Origin: Diphasiastrum complanatum
Lineage: Eukaryota; Streptophyta; Lycopodiopsida; Lycopodiales; Lycopodiaceae
DNA length: 64,000 bases
Direction: 5' to 3'
Assembly (NCBI GenBank): GCA_029204225.1
Contig: CM055108.1
Coordinates: 23,656,749 to 23,720,748, forward strand
Part shown: positions 22,913-32,904 of the stretch, one piece after another
Layout: every line of letters begins with the position of its first letter
Numbering within the stretch: position 1 is the first letter of the stretch
Program-made: the position numbers and the translations under genes
The notes under the pieces: generated by a model
Seen by the model: the letters and a program-made list of their open reading frames with translations, nothing else
What the model was told of the DNA's origin: nothing
Databases searched by the model: none

Positions 22913-23781
22913 TTAACTTGCTTGATTATGGAAGAACAGATTCATTCAGACTCCCCATCTTTGTCGTACAAAAAATGACGGGCCTTTTATTACGAATATA
23001 CTTGCATGCAACAATCTATTAACTGTCGCCTTCCCTGGTAGCACCTGTCTAGATACTACTTGCCTCAGATTTACTTGTCTGCTGTCCCAGATAGAACCTC
23101 TCTGGTTTTGACTTGACCTGTTCAGGTTCTGCCTCACTCAGATAACACCTATCTGATTGTTATCTGTTGTGAATCTGATCTGATTTTTTCAGATGTTGAT
23201 GTCCCCAGATAGAACCTGTCTGGTTCTGATCTGTCAAGGTTGATGCCACCCTCAGCTGATGCCTTCACCAGCTGCTATCATCCTGTTCTGATCTGATCTT
23301 GTCGCCCTCAGATATGCCTGCACCAGCTGCTGCCTCCACCAAAGATTGCCGTCCTCAGATATGCTTGAACCAGATGTTGCTCCACCAGAGACTGCCGCCC
23401 TCAGATATGCCTCTGTTTTGGAAACTGCCTCAGATAAAGCCTGTCCTGGACACTGTTTCCTCAGGTACTGCCTGTCTGGTTGCTGCTGCCACCTTCAGAT
23501 GAACCTGCACCACATAAAACCTGCACAAGAAAATACCTGTTCTGCTGTCCTGGATGTTGCATCCCTCAGATTGGCCTGTCTGATACTGCTACCTGTCTAG
23601 AAGCTACCTGCGCCATACGTGATCTCCACCAGAAAAACCCGCATAGGATGGCGCCTCCACCAGATGCAACCTTCACCAAATAGCACCTCCAGTAGATGCG
23701 ATCTCCACCAGTAAAACCTGCAGTGCTGATCTTCTCCTTCCTTCCGTAGATCCCGATCTTAACGAGATGGCTCTAATACCA
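22913..23781 (-). other. Copia B leader with degenerate CTG-rich repeats and PBS
   Basis: Non-coding leader between PBS and gag. From about 23000 to 23740 it consists of degenerate words such as ACCTGTCTGGTTC, CCTCAGATATGCC and CCACCAGATGCG. A similar but not identical leader is present in elements A, C and D. Short open frames through it are not genes. The PBS is TGGTATTAGAGCC (complement of 23769-23781). Confidence 0.7.
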
Positions 23782-24098
23782 TGTTAGAATCGAAGAGATT
23801 CTCTAATTGGAGTAGACTAATCTTATTAGTACTCACACAAATCATCAACCAGAATCTGAAGAAGAAGAGAGACTGCAAGAAGCTATGCTTCATAAGCTGG
23901 AAATTGAGATAACAATGGAGGTGGGCGCCCATCTACTCTTATAGAGACTGCCCACAATGAAAAGCAAAAGCTATCCTTCTACAATAGCAATTTAAATGCT
24001 AATTATGAAGTCTTAACAATAGAAATCTATGCTAACTTGGTTAAAATAGGCCTTCTAGCACGCAGGCTGGCCTCTACAATTAACCATTAATTGTAACA
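23782..24098 (-). repeat. 5' LTR of copia element B
   Basis: 317-bp LTR flanked by the PBS and the target duplication CTTTT. TATA-like CTATAAGAG is followed about 5 bases later by GGGCGCCCACC on the minus strand. Confidence 0.9.
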
Positions 24099-24107
24099 CT
24101 TTTCTCC

Positions 24108-24717
24108 CATTCCATGCCTACCTCTCACCTGTGATTGCTTGCCCTCTCAAAATTGTTGCCAATGATGAGTAGTCATGCCGCCAAACTGTTGTCAACTAGT
24201 TTTGATTGTTTATTTGGCAATTTGGAGGCCAAAGTGAAATCTTAACTTAGAGATAGTTTCATATTTGTCAATGGAGGCCTAAATAGTGGTATTAATATTT
24301 TTGGCAAGTATATAAGTGGATGAGGCCGAGTTTGGACTCATTCTAATTGGCTATTTTTGGTACATTGCATTTAGACTAGTTGTTCTAGGTTTTTGGTTAA
24401 GTACCTAGAAGTTGCCATTTTAGGGCATACTTAGGGAAAGTGGCCAAATGACATTATGGCTGCTATAAATAGTTGTACCTGCATGGAGAACACATCATGT
24501 ATTGATCATTGTATTCTCTTATGATGTTGAGAATTCAGCTTTGTTGATTCTATGTCCATCTCTTGTGATTTTTTCATGATATCTTGAGTTTCTATGTGTA
24601 AAATGTTGATTTTCTTGTTGATCTAGCTTTCACACGTGTGGAGTACTTTGTTGTACTGCTGTTGTATAAAAAGGGACAGTCTAGGTGTATAGTCCAAATT
24701 GGATAAAGATCATTAAT
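24108..24717. other. About 610-bp insertion of unknown type in the outer gag
   Basis: The outer gag reads GGGAGTTGCGGAAGTATCA down to about 24718 and resumes at GGGAGAAAAG at about 24107. By comparison with the element at 35.4 kb, only a few codons should separate these. The intervening 610 bp are foreign or a replacement. They have no coding motif, but CATGTATTGATCATTGTATTCTC resembles the end of an LTR, so a decayed solo LTR is possible. Confidence 0.5.
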
Positions 24718-26494
24718 GATACTTCCGCAACTCCCTGTCAGTAGTAGGAGGTAAACTCGACACCCGTGATGATCTCCCATAATCTCGATCCTAGAGAATA
24801 TTTTGCATCTTGAACTTCCATATGTCGCAGTTTGTTCCATCCATCTTGCTAGACTCCGGCAACACAACATCGTTCAACCCTGCCATTATACTGATCTATA
24901 GCTACGCCCAACAACCTGAATTTCCAGCGAATAATTGTAGTGATCAAGTTCTGTACCAAATTATCACTCCTCTTTCAGCAAATAGTTGCACTTCAGTGAT
25001 CTGATCTGTCCCAATCAAACAATTCTGATCTTCAGACAACGATCCAGGTCTGTTAATAATCAGATGCAGGTATGATTCTGTAGCAAGCAGATAGTCTGAT
25101 TGTCAGTGATCTGAAGCAGCGAACTGTCAACAGATTCAGATTTGCAGCAGCAAAGAGGTTAGTAGATTCAAATCTGTAGGAAACAAGTCTGGCGATCAAA
25201 TCTAATCCGGTAGGCATTGAAGAGACCCAATTGGCAGCCAGTCAGCGAACATGTTCAACCAGTGACGAGTCATAGCCAGCGATCAGGTCCTGTTCTGATC
25301 CAGTGTACAGGTCAGCAGCAATCAGCCTGTAGACAGCCAGTAACCTCCCTCCAATCTTCTCCTAGAAGATTCCCATTGTCTTCCTAACAACGTTGACTCT
25401 ACATGCAGGTTTTCCCCTACTACCTCCCTCGCCGTCTCTTGTTTCACATAGTTTTCCTTTCCTATGAGTTGAATCTTCCACTTTGCCTTGCAGTTGCATG
25501 AACCAACTTCCATGTAGTTTCAATGACCTGTTAATGTTCTCCTGTAGTGTTCTTGATTAGTAACAACTTGTCTCCAACAATACACTGATCTATAACATGT
25601 AGCGATAGCACTCCAACACTAGCAAGTCCTGACTAGTGTTCCTTGGTTCTTCATGATTTGTAGAAAACTCCAATGCTTTGCCCTACATATTTTAAGCTAA
25701 CCTTTTCCTTGGCACTCTTGTTGTTTTCCAACGATCAAATCTGTCCTTTTTCCAGTAGCGATTTGTTTTCCTGCAACAATTTGATCTGATTGCCAGCAAG
25801 GTTACACCCCGATTCAAACCGGCCAATTCGAACCGATTCTTTCCGGTTCGAACAGGCAGGCCAGGTTCGAATCGGAATACGGTTCGAACCGAATTTTTTT
25901 TTTTTCAAAACGTTTTTTTTTGACATTTTGGGTTTTTTTTTTTTTTTTTTTGCCCTAAATCCGGTTCGAACCGAATTCCGGTTCGAACCGGGTCCGAATG
26001 GTTCGAAGGTTCGAACCACGGTTCAATGCAACTATGATTGCCAGTGATATGATCTGGTTCACTGATCCGGCGAACCGGCAACAACAAGCAGTGAACAAGT
26101 AATTAGGTTAGATCCAGCTCAGCAAATAGGTCCAGCAACGATCATATACTATAGGCAGCAATCTGGCAGTAGGCAGCCCACGATTTGATATGTAGCAGCT
26201 TCCAACTCAGTATACAGCTCAACAAATCAGTTTTCCAGCAGCGATTAGGTCTCAGATCAGAAAGCAACCTTGCAGGCAGTAGCAAACAAGTCAGCGATCA
26301 GCCTGTAAATGTTCTCTGATGATCCTATCTTCTCCCATGTTGTACTCAGAACAACGTTGTCTCCACGATTTGCTGTCCTACAACACCCTGACATCTGAGG
26401 CAGATTTTATAATCTCCTCTTGCAACACAGCTCCTACTTGTAGCACCGAATCTCCTTCCACAAAGCTGCCACCCTTGTAGATGAAGATCAAAAT
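24718..26494 (-). other. Outer copia relic: gag start and leader
   Basis: The gag start (24890-24718) reads LNDVVLPESSKMDGTN and DIWKFKMQNIL. Above it is a long non-coding leader rich in CTG/CAG words (24900-25350 and 26040-26330). Two copies of the leader block TCTTCTCCTAGAAGATTCC or similar (about 25357 and 26325) suggest an internal duplication or two merged relics. A GGTTCGAACC island at 25799-26032 interrupts it. Confidence 0.6.
25799..26032. repeat. GGTTCGAACC palindrome island
   Basis: About a dozen degenerate copies of CCGGTTCGAACCG, each self-complementary, lie in two clusters (25810-25892 and 25970-26030). They are separated by T-rich runs (TTTTTTTTTTTC and a run of about 20 T). 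Single units match the pol III B-box consensus, but no A box or tRNA fold accompanies them. Confidence 0.65.
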
Positions 26495-27602
26495 TGTGAG
26501 CTGGCTAGTGTCCCAAACCCAATTGAAACCGAATGCTGATTGGGCCCGTTGACTTGTGTAATGACTCGTGGACCTGCATGGTTGCCACATGTCATGTTCC
26601 AGGATGTGTGCTAGGCTTGGAGACCCCTTCCTTGGAGGTATACAAGGAGGAGAGGATGGAGAGTGCTTGTGCACAGCCAGGATTGCTAGCCTGAGGTAGG
26701 AGATGGTTGAAGGCTTGGCAGTGGTATGGGACGCTATAAATTAGATTTCCATGTAATGAATTTGGATAAAGTAGATATAATACTTGGTAAGGAGTGGTTC
26801 TATGAGAGGAACGACTCGTTAAAGAAAAACTATGTGACAGTTTGTCGTTCTTGCATAACGACTCTCTCATTGAATTGAATGGAAATGTGGATATTTCTTC
26901 TCCTTATATGCTTTATGCTATGGAAACAGTTAAATGTATGGATGTTGTTGATTGTAATTCTTATTTATGTTGGTTGAAGGATTTCATTTACCATGAAGAA
27001 TGCAATTTACAATATTATAATTTCCAAATGGAATTAATGTTGACCTTAGGGGTCGTAAAGCTAGATGGTCGGAAGTGCTCCAAGAATTTCATTATGACAT
27101 TGAGTACCAGAAGGGTACTTCAAATAGTGTTCGAATGCTTTAAGCCGGATTGGAGAGGTTAGTCAGTTAAGCTTTTCTGAGATCCAATCTGAATTATATC
27201 TGTCCTGAAGAGATTTGTGTAAGGCCGATAGGTACTTCGGTCGTATTTGGCTAGATGTCCTGGCAGGTACTTCTAGATCTAGTGGTGAACTTGGAATGCA
27301 GGATTCCAAGGTTTCTCCTTAGGACAAGATATCAAGAGACTATTCCATTAGGAATGGGTTACTTTTCCGAAATGGAAAAGTTTGTGTGCCAAAAAGTTTG
27401 TGGACCTGCATGGTTGCCACATGTCATGTTCCAGGATGTGTGGTAGGCTTGGAGACTCCTTCCTTGGAGGTATACAAGGAGGAGAGGTCTCTCAATCCAT
27501 TCATTCTATCTACCTAGGAGAAGGTGGAGGGAGAGCGCTTGAACCAGGAGTGCTAGCCCGAGGTAGGAGATGACTGAAGGCTTGGCAGTGGTATGGGACG
27601 CT
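26495..27602 (+). mobile_element. Ty3/gypsy fragment between direct repeats
   Basis: A block of about 165 bp (GTGGACCTGCATGGTTGCCA to GGTATGGGACGCT) at 26569-26735 recurs at 27401-27602. The first copy extends left to about 26500, and this part matches the gypsy LTR of the element at 52.7 kb. Between the copies are plus-strand gypsy pol scraps: a protease end (KVDIILGKEWFYERNDSL, 26770-26830), an RNase H end near 27060-27160 (RWSEVLQEFHYDIEYQKGT) and the start of integrase near 27250-27390. It is a heavily deleted gypsy element with LTR-like ends. Confidence 0.65.
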
Positions 27603-27868
27603 GTCAGGGTTGGAGGTCGGATCTTGCTTGTTACAGGTCACGGGTCAGGGCACGGAGGGTGGATTTGCATTGGATCTGGCGGGGTGGATCGTGAGCGTTC
27701 GGTTTCTATGATGACCGGCACCTGGCGGTTTAGGGTTTTGAGTTTGTAACAGCTAGAGACACCACCTCCACACCTTGAAGATGGTCGGATCAGATTGCAT
27801 ATGATGATTGACTCCATTTGTTTAGTACCTCTTTGTTCTCTCGAATCTTGAACCATGTTCTGATACCA
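27603..27868 (-). other. Leader and primer site of the outer copia relic
   Basis: Minus-strand non-coding sequence starting with TGGTATCAGAACATGG directly after the LTR at 27869. The primer site has one change from TGGTATCAGAGC. The leader is cut at 27603 by the gypsy fragment. Confidence 0.6.
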
Positions 27869-28281
27869 TGTTAGAAAACCGAGTTGATCATACAAAGATT
27901 CCTCTTTGGTAATACAATAGTCATACACTTGAGAGAGAACACAAGTGATGAGAAACTCCAACTATGTCCCACTGCAAATGAGCTAGGGCGCACTACATAC
28001 TTATAGATTTGTTTATGCCGAAAAGCAAAAGCAAAAGCAATCTAAAAGCAATTGCCTAATTGATGTCTCTGTATAAGGTAAAAGCACCAACACCTATCTA
28101 TAGCAAAATTTGTGCTCCAAATCAAGCACTAGAATCTTGACCTTGAGTCTTACTAAATTCTAACTTGACTTTACTAAATATAGGTAAGGGCCCCTAGAAT
28201 TAGCACGTAGGCATGGCCCAATAATCCTAATTAACCTAGATGACAACATTAGGGGTAACAATGTGAACATCAACTCTAACA
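27869..28281 (-). repeat. 5' LTR of the outer copia relic
   Basis: 413-bp LTR, TGTTAGAGTTGATG to GTTTTCTAACA on the minus strand, bordered by the primer site. Its inner part is repeated at 17965-18160, the truncated 3' LTR. With that copy it brackets a relic of about 10.3 kb including later insertions. Confidence 0.8.
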
Positions 28282-28385
28282 GAAGGTGCTGAACAAGCCT
28301 TTTATGGACTGAAATAGGCACCAAGGACTTGGTATAGCCGAATTGACAAGTACTTTGGAAGGCAAGGGTTTCAAAAGAGTAAGTC
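28282..28385 (+). pseudogene. Copia RT scrap
   Basis: Plus-strand fragment reading QAFYGLK, a stop, APRTWYSRIDKYFGRQGFQ. This is the conserved block before the YVDD motif of copia RT. It directly abuts the LTR end at 28281, so the outer relic may itself have inserted into an older plus-strand copia copy. Confidence 0.7.
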
Positions 28386-28793
28386 TGACCAAACCTAAAT
28401 CTCTAATCTCAAATGGTATTTAACTTAATGCAATGCATTTTAGGATGAAATTTAGAACATATAATGTCGCGGTCAGTGCAATAGGGAAACTATAAATTAA
28501 GTATACAGACAAGTGAATGATTTATGACAATTGTGTTCAAAAATGTTGGTGGAAGATTGGGTTTTGAAAGTTTCTTATATCTCGCATTGTTATATCAATC
28601 TGAATTATGTACCATCAAGATACTATGCTCAAAGTCATTACATACTTACTTTACAATTCAATTTCAATTCGAGTTTTTAAATAACCCTCTAAACGATCAA
28701 TTTTAATGATGTCTGGTGGAATGGTAGGATCCTCCATGTTTTATAACTTTAAAATGGAAAATCTTATTTGGGTCACGTATTGTTTGTGAGCAG

Positions 28794-28857
28794 CAAGCAT
28801 GGCGATGAAGAGAATCTTGATTCTTTATGGAAAGGCTACCAAGAAGCATCTAGCCAG
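28794..28857 (+). CDS. BCHB: BCHB-like exon 2 (64 bp micro-exon)
   Basis: Acceptor GTGAGCAG|C and donor CCAG|GTTTGT. It completes the split codon of exon 1 (AG + C, Ser) and reads KHGDEENLDSLWKGYQEASSQ, leaving phase 0. The GDE...L..LW..Y spacing matches BCHB exactly with this acceptor. An alternative acceptor three bases upstream (GTGAG|CAGC) would add one Ser in the same phase. The last 24 bases and the donor lie in a 30-bp tandem duplication (28834-28893) whose second copy has lost the GT. Confidence 0.75.
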
Positions 28858-29145
28858 GTTTGTGGTTACCAAGAAGCATTTAGTCAGATTTGTGTGATGA
28901 AGATTTCTTCTACGTTTGCCATAGACGATCTTTGAACGGATTCATATTGAAAATATTTGTGCACAATTAAAGACTTTGGTTTCATTGTGCGGGAGGTTTG
29001 GACAAATTTTTTTGGGAGGGTTCTTTTAACTGTTAAAAGAATATGGATGAATGTTTTTGTGAAGCATAATCATCGTGCATGTTTTGTTCAAATGTGCATG
29101 TTTAGGTGTAAAAGAAACATTAAGCATTCTACTCATCCTTTTAGT

Positions 29146-29579
29146 TGAGAGAGAGAGAAACAAATAAAGATCTTTGGTAATGTCCTTGAAATACACTAAA
29201 TAGCTACAAGCTCAAACTACATATAGTGCTGGCACAGTCAAAGTCCATCAGCCTGGTATAATAAATGTCCATCAGCCTTTGAAAAAAATGGTGTATAGTA
29301 TGCTGTGAAACTATCTGAATGTGTCGCGAACGTCTGTCTCCGAGTGAACTGTCGGTGTCGTCTCTGCTGCTGTGGAGCTGTGGATTGTGGCCTAGGAACT
29401 GGCTCTCTCTGGGTGTCGACACTGCCTCTGTCGTCTATGTCTGGAAGCCTCTAGAATCTCAGCCTCTCCATCAGAGTCACTGCTCAAGGCTACCTCCTGT
29501 CTCTGTCTCCGGCGGGATCACTCCCTGACGCTCAGCTGTATCAAGGAGGGTACAATTATGTCCAGTCTCGTCATCCACA

Positions 29580-29582
<3 letters not shown>
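29146..29582 (-). pseudogene. LINE 3' end fragment
   Basis: On the minus strand the frame around 29540-29350 gives an Arg-rich then acidic then basic tail (SRRRQRQEVALSSDSDGEAE, SRHRRQRQCRHPE). Its composition matches the C-terminal tail of the LINE at 63.6-63.8 kb (RRRSRADADILSEDESD, HRDRRQRT). Downstream the fragment ends in AAAGATCTTTATTTGTTTC then CTCTCTCTC (29160-29146), like the other LINE ends in this window. Similarity is by composition and order, so confidence is moderate. Confidence 0.5.

Positions 29583-29644
<62 letters not shown>
29583..29644 (+). repeat. (GA)n microsatellite, 62 bp
   Basis: Uninterrupted GA repeat in intron 2, beside the upstream end of the minus-strand LINE fragment. 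Confidence 0.95.
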
Positions 29645-29647
<3 letters not shown>

Positions 29648-29852
29648 AATGTCACATTCTTCAAGCAATAATAATGGTTCTGAGTTTCCCACAGATCAGC
29701 TATAGTGCTGGATTGAAAAATCTACTAGTTTACTGTACCTTTTTTTGTGTTGAATGTCTGCCTTCTTTTTTTATCTTTCTATGTTTATATTTGAGTAATG
29801 CAATGGTTTTCATTTTGTTGCAAATTATTGAGGATGATTGAAATGGTGGCAG

Positions 29853-30132
29853 GACGAGACACAAAAAGCACTGGAAGCATTTCTGGTTAAGTTTAATGAA
29901 TATTTCAAGAACTGGAGGACTACTGATTCACACAATGCTGTGACCTTAGACTCTTTAAGCACAGGAGTCATACAACCCTTGGTTGATCATGAAAAACATG
30001 AGGGGTCTGATATTGTAGATGCATCAGCTGAGAAAACTGTTAACTTTGAAGGCTGTGTTTATGGTCATCCAACAAGGGTCGTTGTCGGACTTGTCCAAGA
30101 ACTGAAAGCTCTGGCAAAGACAATAACAGAGA
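29853..30132 (+). CDS. BCHB: BCHB-like exon 3
   Basis: 280 bp entered in phase 0 and left in phase 1 at a consensus donor GAGA|GTAAGT. It reads DETQKALEAFLVKFNEYFKN, W, an acidic middle (LVDHEKHEGSDIVDASAEK) and GCVYGHPTRVVVGLVQELKA then LAKTITE. The first part matches the helix before YKNWEPV in plant BCHB; the second matches the AGHPAEVI..L.EE-type helix. A stop lies directly upstream in frame at 29835, so the exon cannot extend further left. Confidence 0.85.
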
Positions 30133-32014
30133 GTAAGTTGATGGCATTGTCTTTCTCACTGCATCTTTGTTAAATTGTTCTTTAGAATCTTCTCTTCCTT
30201 AAAGTTTTCAGTGTCATACATTTATGGCCCTTTGCTATCATTATCTATAACAAGGAATGTATGGAGATTAATTTCTCCGATGATTGTAAGTGTTAGAAAA
30301 CTGAAAGGTAGTGGGTGCTTTCAGTTGTTGGTGGTTTGATGTATAAAAGTTTGGCTTTGTTTGCAAACTACAGCATATTCTACTCTTAAAGTGAACGATA
30401 ATCTTGTAAGCAAGAAAATGAATGTATTAGCTCATGTGAAAAAGAGTTGAGACCATACTTCTGAAGTCAATTAGTGTGTTGACTTTATTCCCTTTAATAT
30501 ACTATCGGGGGTGGCTTGCTTAGCCATTATCTTAACTTTCTCATATATCAATGATGTGGCTTCCTTGACCATATTGCTTCTTGTGTCAATTTTATAGTCT
30601 TTTGACTTAGTACAACATTGATCTAGTATAAGTAGTACATGTACAGAGATAAGGCTTATGTATAATAGCTTTATTCGATGTTGATGAAAATCTGTAAAGG
30701 CAGGCACGTGTGTCTTCCGTGTCCCTTTGTTCCTAACATTTGCAACACCATGCGGTGACCTGGTGCTCATAGCTTAATCTTACCTCGTACAGTCTTCACA
30801 TGTTGTTTGTCTTGCCAAAACACATACTCTTCCATTATCAAATTGTTGAAGATGTGACGATTCTTAAATTTCATGATGACTTGGCAGAAACTGTCAACTT
30901 AGGGCACACATTAGCGCATGATATGAGCTTACAATTTCGTAGTCATTTATATCTCAAATAATCAAATGTAGACTACATGTTGGATCATATACTGTACTTG
31001 TCAAATAAACGTCGCCTTATGTATTGTAACTAATGAAGTCCAGTCTTCTTATGTGTCAAAGGACCTTGGGCATTGTGAAGAGACACAAATTTTAATTGTG
31101 TGTTCTCTCTCCAGTTACGTGTTGAATGCTTTTCTGATCCACAACACAATATGTACTTCCATACTTTAAAGAAAAACTTAACTACATTCCAAACTGGAAT
31201 TCCCATGTAGTCCATTCTTTGAGTAATTGTGTTCCGATCCATGACCGTATTACTTTGACAATCTTGAAAGATAATTTTGGCCAATATGTAAGGACACTAA
31301 TATATCTTCTTTCTTTTTCTCTCTTTAGAGGTTGAGGTTCAGGAGTAGTGTCATGCCTATACAAAGACTTTTTGTGGCTCTCTCTTTCAGTGTTATTGAG
31401 AGATCGACATGCATGTTACATATGGATATGACTTTCACGGAGGGAGATTGGTCTGCTAAAGATGTGTTTAGTGACGCCTATTCTTTTTAGAGGGAACAAA
31501 TATTTCAACTTATACTTAGAGATTTCATCTTAATAAAAAGTTTCTAATGATGGTCAGGATCATATCATTTCAGAAATCTTCATATTTCATTTTTCAGCTG
31601 GTGTTCTGAGTCCTGAAAAACAGAAGCTTTTTTTTTGCTTATCTGCATTACAGGTTGTTTCCTTTTTCTGGATTTTCTATTTTTGTAGGGTCCTGAGGCT
31701 TTTTTTTGAGGCAAATTAACTTAATGGCAATGATGGTGATGATGGTTGAGAATGTCATCTATGTGTAGACATGGTACCAGTATCATTATTTGCATTTCGT
31801 TTCTACAATATTATTGCTGTGGGGACTGATCAATGAGGCATACAGATTCTTGAAATCAGTTACTCAATGCAACACTTTATGGTTCCTAAAAGCCGTTGTT
31901 GAGTACTTTCAGGTATCTTATTCAAGTAACTTTTTAGATGATAGTTACAGGCTGATTGGTTATGCCTTGTGTTCTCGTGTAATGTTTGTTGCTCATCTTT
32001 GATCTGACTTGCAG
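30133..32014 (+). other. Intron 3 (1.9 kb), nothing recognised
   Basis: GT at 30133-30134, AG at 32013-32014 (ACTTGCAG). No transposon or coding motif was found on either strand. Confidence 0.6.
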
Positions 32015-32173
32015 TGCATTTTTCTTCGGAAAAAGATCCGTTCCTGATGCCACAAGCACTGGAAATTGGAATACTGCTGCTGGATGCTTTGGCAATTGTT
32101 ACAAGATCTTCACACAACCGAATTATATTTAGTTTCTTTGGTGGGTTACAAATACTGATGGCCCTAATGAAAG
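32015..32173 (+). CDS. BCHB: BCHB-like exon 4
   Basis: 159 bp, phase 1 in and out. With the last base of exon 3 it begins at a Met codon and reads HFSSEKDPFLMPQALEIGIL, LLDALAIVTRSSHNRIIFSF and FGGLQILMALMK. It matches the LDAL.IVTRS.HN...F...GG...L.ALMK stretch of plant BCHB, an armadillo-like helical repeat. Donor is AAAG|GTATAT. Confidence 0.9.
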
Positions 32174-32473
32174 GTATATACAGCAGTCAATTCCACTCTA
32201 TTTTTCTCTGTGCTTTCAAAGTAGGAACAATGTCAAAGTTCTAATGAGCTAGGTGTGTTGATTCTATTAAAAGCTCTCTTTCTCTCTCTCATGCGGCACA
32301 TACACATGCGCCCGCACCCACACTCGCACACACACACAGATGTATTGGCTGTTATGATAGTATGTATCTTGTCCTTCCTACCTTTTTGAATTCATGCTAT
32401 CAAAGTTTTCTCTTGGGATAATTGGGAAGTGATATCTATTTGAACTCTGCTGATCAATATGTTGGCAGTGCAG

Positions 32474-32854
32474 CTACGGTTGTCAACCTAAAGACAGTTG
32501 CCACAGTAATCACTTCAGATCTAGAGCCAATTTCATCATCGGCTGTTTGCCTAAGTTTCCTGCACAATGTGCTGGTGAACATTGTATCAATCACCTCCAA
32601 TTTCATAGCAGCTGAGGTTTCATCTCTCGAGACTTCCTTCTCATTGACAGATAGTCAGCCTTCCCAAATCTCTGATCCAGATGCTGTTGATATTTCTGAG
32701 ACTTTTGATTTGGAGTTGGCTTCTTCTAGTCGTTCAAGCAGAATTGGAATCGGGAAATCTATGCAAAGGAGGTCATTTCCAAAGGGGAATTGGGCAGGAA
32801 ATGTACCTTCCTCTTCGCCCTTGTTTGAGACAGGAGGACTTAATTGGTTCGTTG
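32474..32854 (+). CDS. BCHB: BCHB-like exon 5
   Basis: 381 bp, phase 1 in and out. Acceptor GTGCAG|CT completes Ala (LMALMK then A, TVVNLKTVATVI). A Leu-rich helix follows (SFLHNVLVNIVSITSNFI), then a polar Ser/Asp-rich linker and ETGGLNWFV before donor GTTG|GTATGA. The end joins exon 6 to give GGLNWFVELLRILRRL, a near match to the same BCHB segment. That match proves the pairing of two exons 17.8 kb apart. Confidence 0.9.
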
Positions 32855-32904
32855 GTATGATTCATTATCGTGATCTACTGTTTTTTTGGTTAAATCTGAA
32901 CAAC

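Larger units (their letters stand above)
19832..24098 (-). mobile_element. Ty1/copia element B nested in gag of the outer relic, intact TSD
   Basis: Minus-strand copia with LTRs 19832-20232 and 23782-24098 and primer site TGGTATTAGAGCC next to the 5' LTR. The target duplication CTTTT is at 19827-19831 and 24099-24103. Joining the flanks at this duplication restores the outer gag frame (GGGAGAAAAG then CTCATCATATC), which confirms the boundaries. The 4.27-kb element lacks the integrase core: pre-integrase residues are fused to the start of RT near 21680. It also has altered active sites (protease DSR, RT YVND). It could have moved only with enzymes from another copy, unless these changes arose after insertion. 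Confidence 0.9.
17706..28793 (+). other. Intron 1 (11.1 kb), filled with retroelements
   Basis: GT at 17706 and AG at 28792-28793. Its contents are mainly minus-strand copia DNA (17.97-28.28 kb), with a nested copia element, a piece of about 610 bp of unknown origin and a gypsy fragment. The 28.39-28.79 kb part shows nothing. Confidence 0.75.
28858..29852 (+). other. Intron 2 (995 bp)
   Basis: Holds a minus-strand LINE 3' fragment and a (GA)n tract. The acceptor is GGTGGCAG|GAC with a weak pyrimidine tract, so the exact acceptor is slightly less certain than the others. Confidence 0.65.

Noticed and set aside
23000-23740. CRISPR-like regular repeats
   Set aside because: The repeats are degenerate, unevenly spaced and lie in a copia leader in a plant genome.
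29204-29422. Short minus-strand frame as a host gene
   Set aside because: Its neighbourhood reads as a LINE C-terminal tail in another frame and it lies in intron 2.
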